Source: an uncultured Collinsella sp.
GTDB lineage: Bacteria > Actinomycetota > Coriobacteriia > Coriobacteriales > Coriobacteriaceae
Length of the DNA stretch: 5,844 nt
Assembly (NCBI GenBank): GCA_902489955.1
Contig: CABUBY010000103.1
Location: 1-5,844 of the forward strand
Direction: 5' to 3'
The notes beneath the pieces were generated by a model. That model saw only the letters and a program-made list of their open reading frames with translations, did not search any database and was not told where the DNA came from. The position numbers were made by a program, and so were the translations under genes. Positions 5,253 through 5,844 of this stretch are shown here, piece by piece; position 1 is the first letter of the stretch; each line of letters opens with the position of its first letter.

Positions 5253-5346
5253 TTGTCCAGGTGCCGCAGGTTGCCGCGAAAGAAGAGCGACGCGTACTTT
5301 GGTACGCGAGCGACGGTTTGAGCGGCAAGATGCGGTGCCTGGGCAA
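5253..5346. repeat. Long imperfect hairpin between hisF and hisI
   Basis: The segments 5253-5277 and 5322-5346 can pair over about 25 positions with three G-T wobbles and two mismatches. They enclose 44 nt that contain a perfect 7-bp hairpin, CGCGTAC-TTTG-GTACGCG (5291-5308). The element fills most of the 147-nt hisF-hisI gap, which is unusually large for adjacent his genes. It begins 10 nt past the hisF stop. No T-run follows on the minus strand. It may be a dispersed repeat inserted in the operon or an RNA processing or attenuation structure. Confidence 0.75.
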
Positions 5347-5355
5347 GCCGCAGCG

Positions 5356-5844
5356 CTAGAAGTCCAACCTGACAGGGATGCCCTGACTGGCCATATACTC
5401 CTTCACCTGGCGAATGCTGAAGGTTCCAAAGTGAAAGACGCTGGCCGCCAGTACGGCGTCGGCTTCGCCCTCGATCACGCCCTCGGCAAAATGTTCGAGC
5501 GTGCCCACGCCGCCGCTCGCGATGACGGGGATTGGCACCGCGCGCGCCACGGCGCGGGTGAGCGCCAGGTCAAAGCCGGCCTTGGTGCCGTCGCGGTCCA
5601 TGCTGGTCAGCAGAATCTCGCCGGCGCCGCGACGAGCCGCCTCCTCGGCCCATGCCACCGCATCGATACCCGTGGCGTTGCGGCCTCCTGCGGTAAAAAC
5701 CTCCCACTTGTCGGCATCCGGCTGCCCAGGCAGGCCAACGCGCTTGGCATCGATCGCCACGACCACGGCCTGGCTGCCAAACGCCGCGGCAGCCTGGCTA
5801 ATCAGCGACGGGTCGCGCACGGCGGCAGAGTTGAGCGATACCTT
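5356..5844 (-). CDS. hisF: Imidazole glycerol phosphate synthase cyclase subunit, 5' end beyond the window
   Basis: HisF uses ammonia supplied by HisH to convert PRFAR to imidazole glycerol phosphate and AICAR, linking histidine and purine synthesis. The visible 162 residues are the C-terminal two-thirds of a roughly 255-residue (beta-alpha)8 barrel. The frame enters at 5844 with KVSLNSAAV and continues through FGSQAVVVAIDAKRVG, RGAGEILLTSMDRDGTKAGF, IPVIASGGVGT and ADAVLAASVFHFG to a TAG stop. By alignment from memory with the Thermotoga maritima enzyme, the first visible Lys equals Lys99. Asp32 of the fragment then equals the catalytic Asp130, and the DRDGTK loop equals 174-179. The catalytic Asp11 lies outside the window. 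A GTG codon at 5820 opens an apparent shorter frame, but it is an internal Val and not the start. Confidence 0.96.
   Translation of the reverse strand, partial: KVSLNSAAVRDPSLISQAAAAFGSQAVVVAIDAKRVGLPGQPDADKWEVFTAGGRNATGIDAVAWAEEAARRGAGEILLTSMDRDGTKAGFDLALTRAVARAVPIPVIASGGVGTLEHFAEGVIEGEADAVLAASVFHFGTFSIRQVKEYMASQGIPVRLDF

Noticed and set aside
5209..5346. 46-codon N-terminal extension of HisI
   Set aside because: It covers the long hairpin, resembles no HisI N-terminus, and a well-spaced GGGAG site supports the start at 5208.

Overview
This window comes from a G+C-rich bacterium. The codon use, the separate hisI and hisE genes, and the look of the proteins (for example the enolase stretch AMDPASTEFYN) suggest a gut actinobacterium of the Coriobacteriia, of the Collinsella/Olsenella kind. 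That placement is an inference from memory of such proteins and was not tested by a search. All genes but one lie on the minus strand.

Layout, left to right. (1) 1-1041, minus: the first 347 codons of enolase (eno), whose 3' end lies outside the window. A short upstream region carries a possible promoter and a 10-bp direct repeat. (2) 1181-3183, minus: a compact group read as larC-type gene, then yfcE-type phosphodiesterase, then mazG. It is closed by a good intrinsic terminator 4 nt after the mazG stop. yfcE and mazG are tightly coupled, because the mazG ribosome binding site is built from the last codons of yfcE. (3) 3184-3482: a divergent intergenic region with a perfect 23-bp inverted repeat. 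(4) 3483-4394, plus: a PHP-family phosphoesterase resembling histidinol-phosphatase. (5) 4395-4514: a convergent intergenic region with a 26-bp inverted repeat. (6) 4515-5844, minus: the end of a histidine operon in transcription order hisF (5' end outside the window), hisI, hisE. The unusually long hisF-hisI gap is filled by a large imperfect hairpin.

How the genes fit together. HisI and HisE carry out steps 3 and 2 of histidine synthesis, and HisF makes the imidazole ring. The PHP enzyme facing them could supply the histidinol-phosphate phosphatase step. MazG (house-cleaning NTP pyrophosphatase), the YfcE-like phosphodiesterase and the LarC-like nickel-cofactor domain share one transcript without an obvious common pathway.

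I see no complete novel system such as a defence island, CRISPR array or mobile element with a transposase. The most unusual content is the set of three unrelated long inverted repeats between genes, and a LarC C-terminal domain encoded alone with no N-terminal half nearby.
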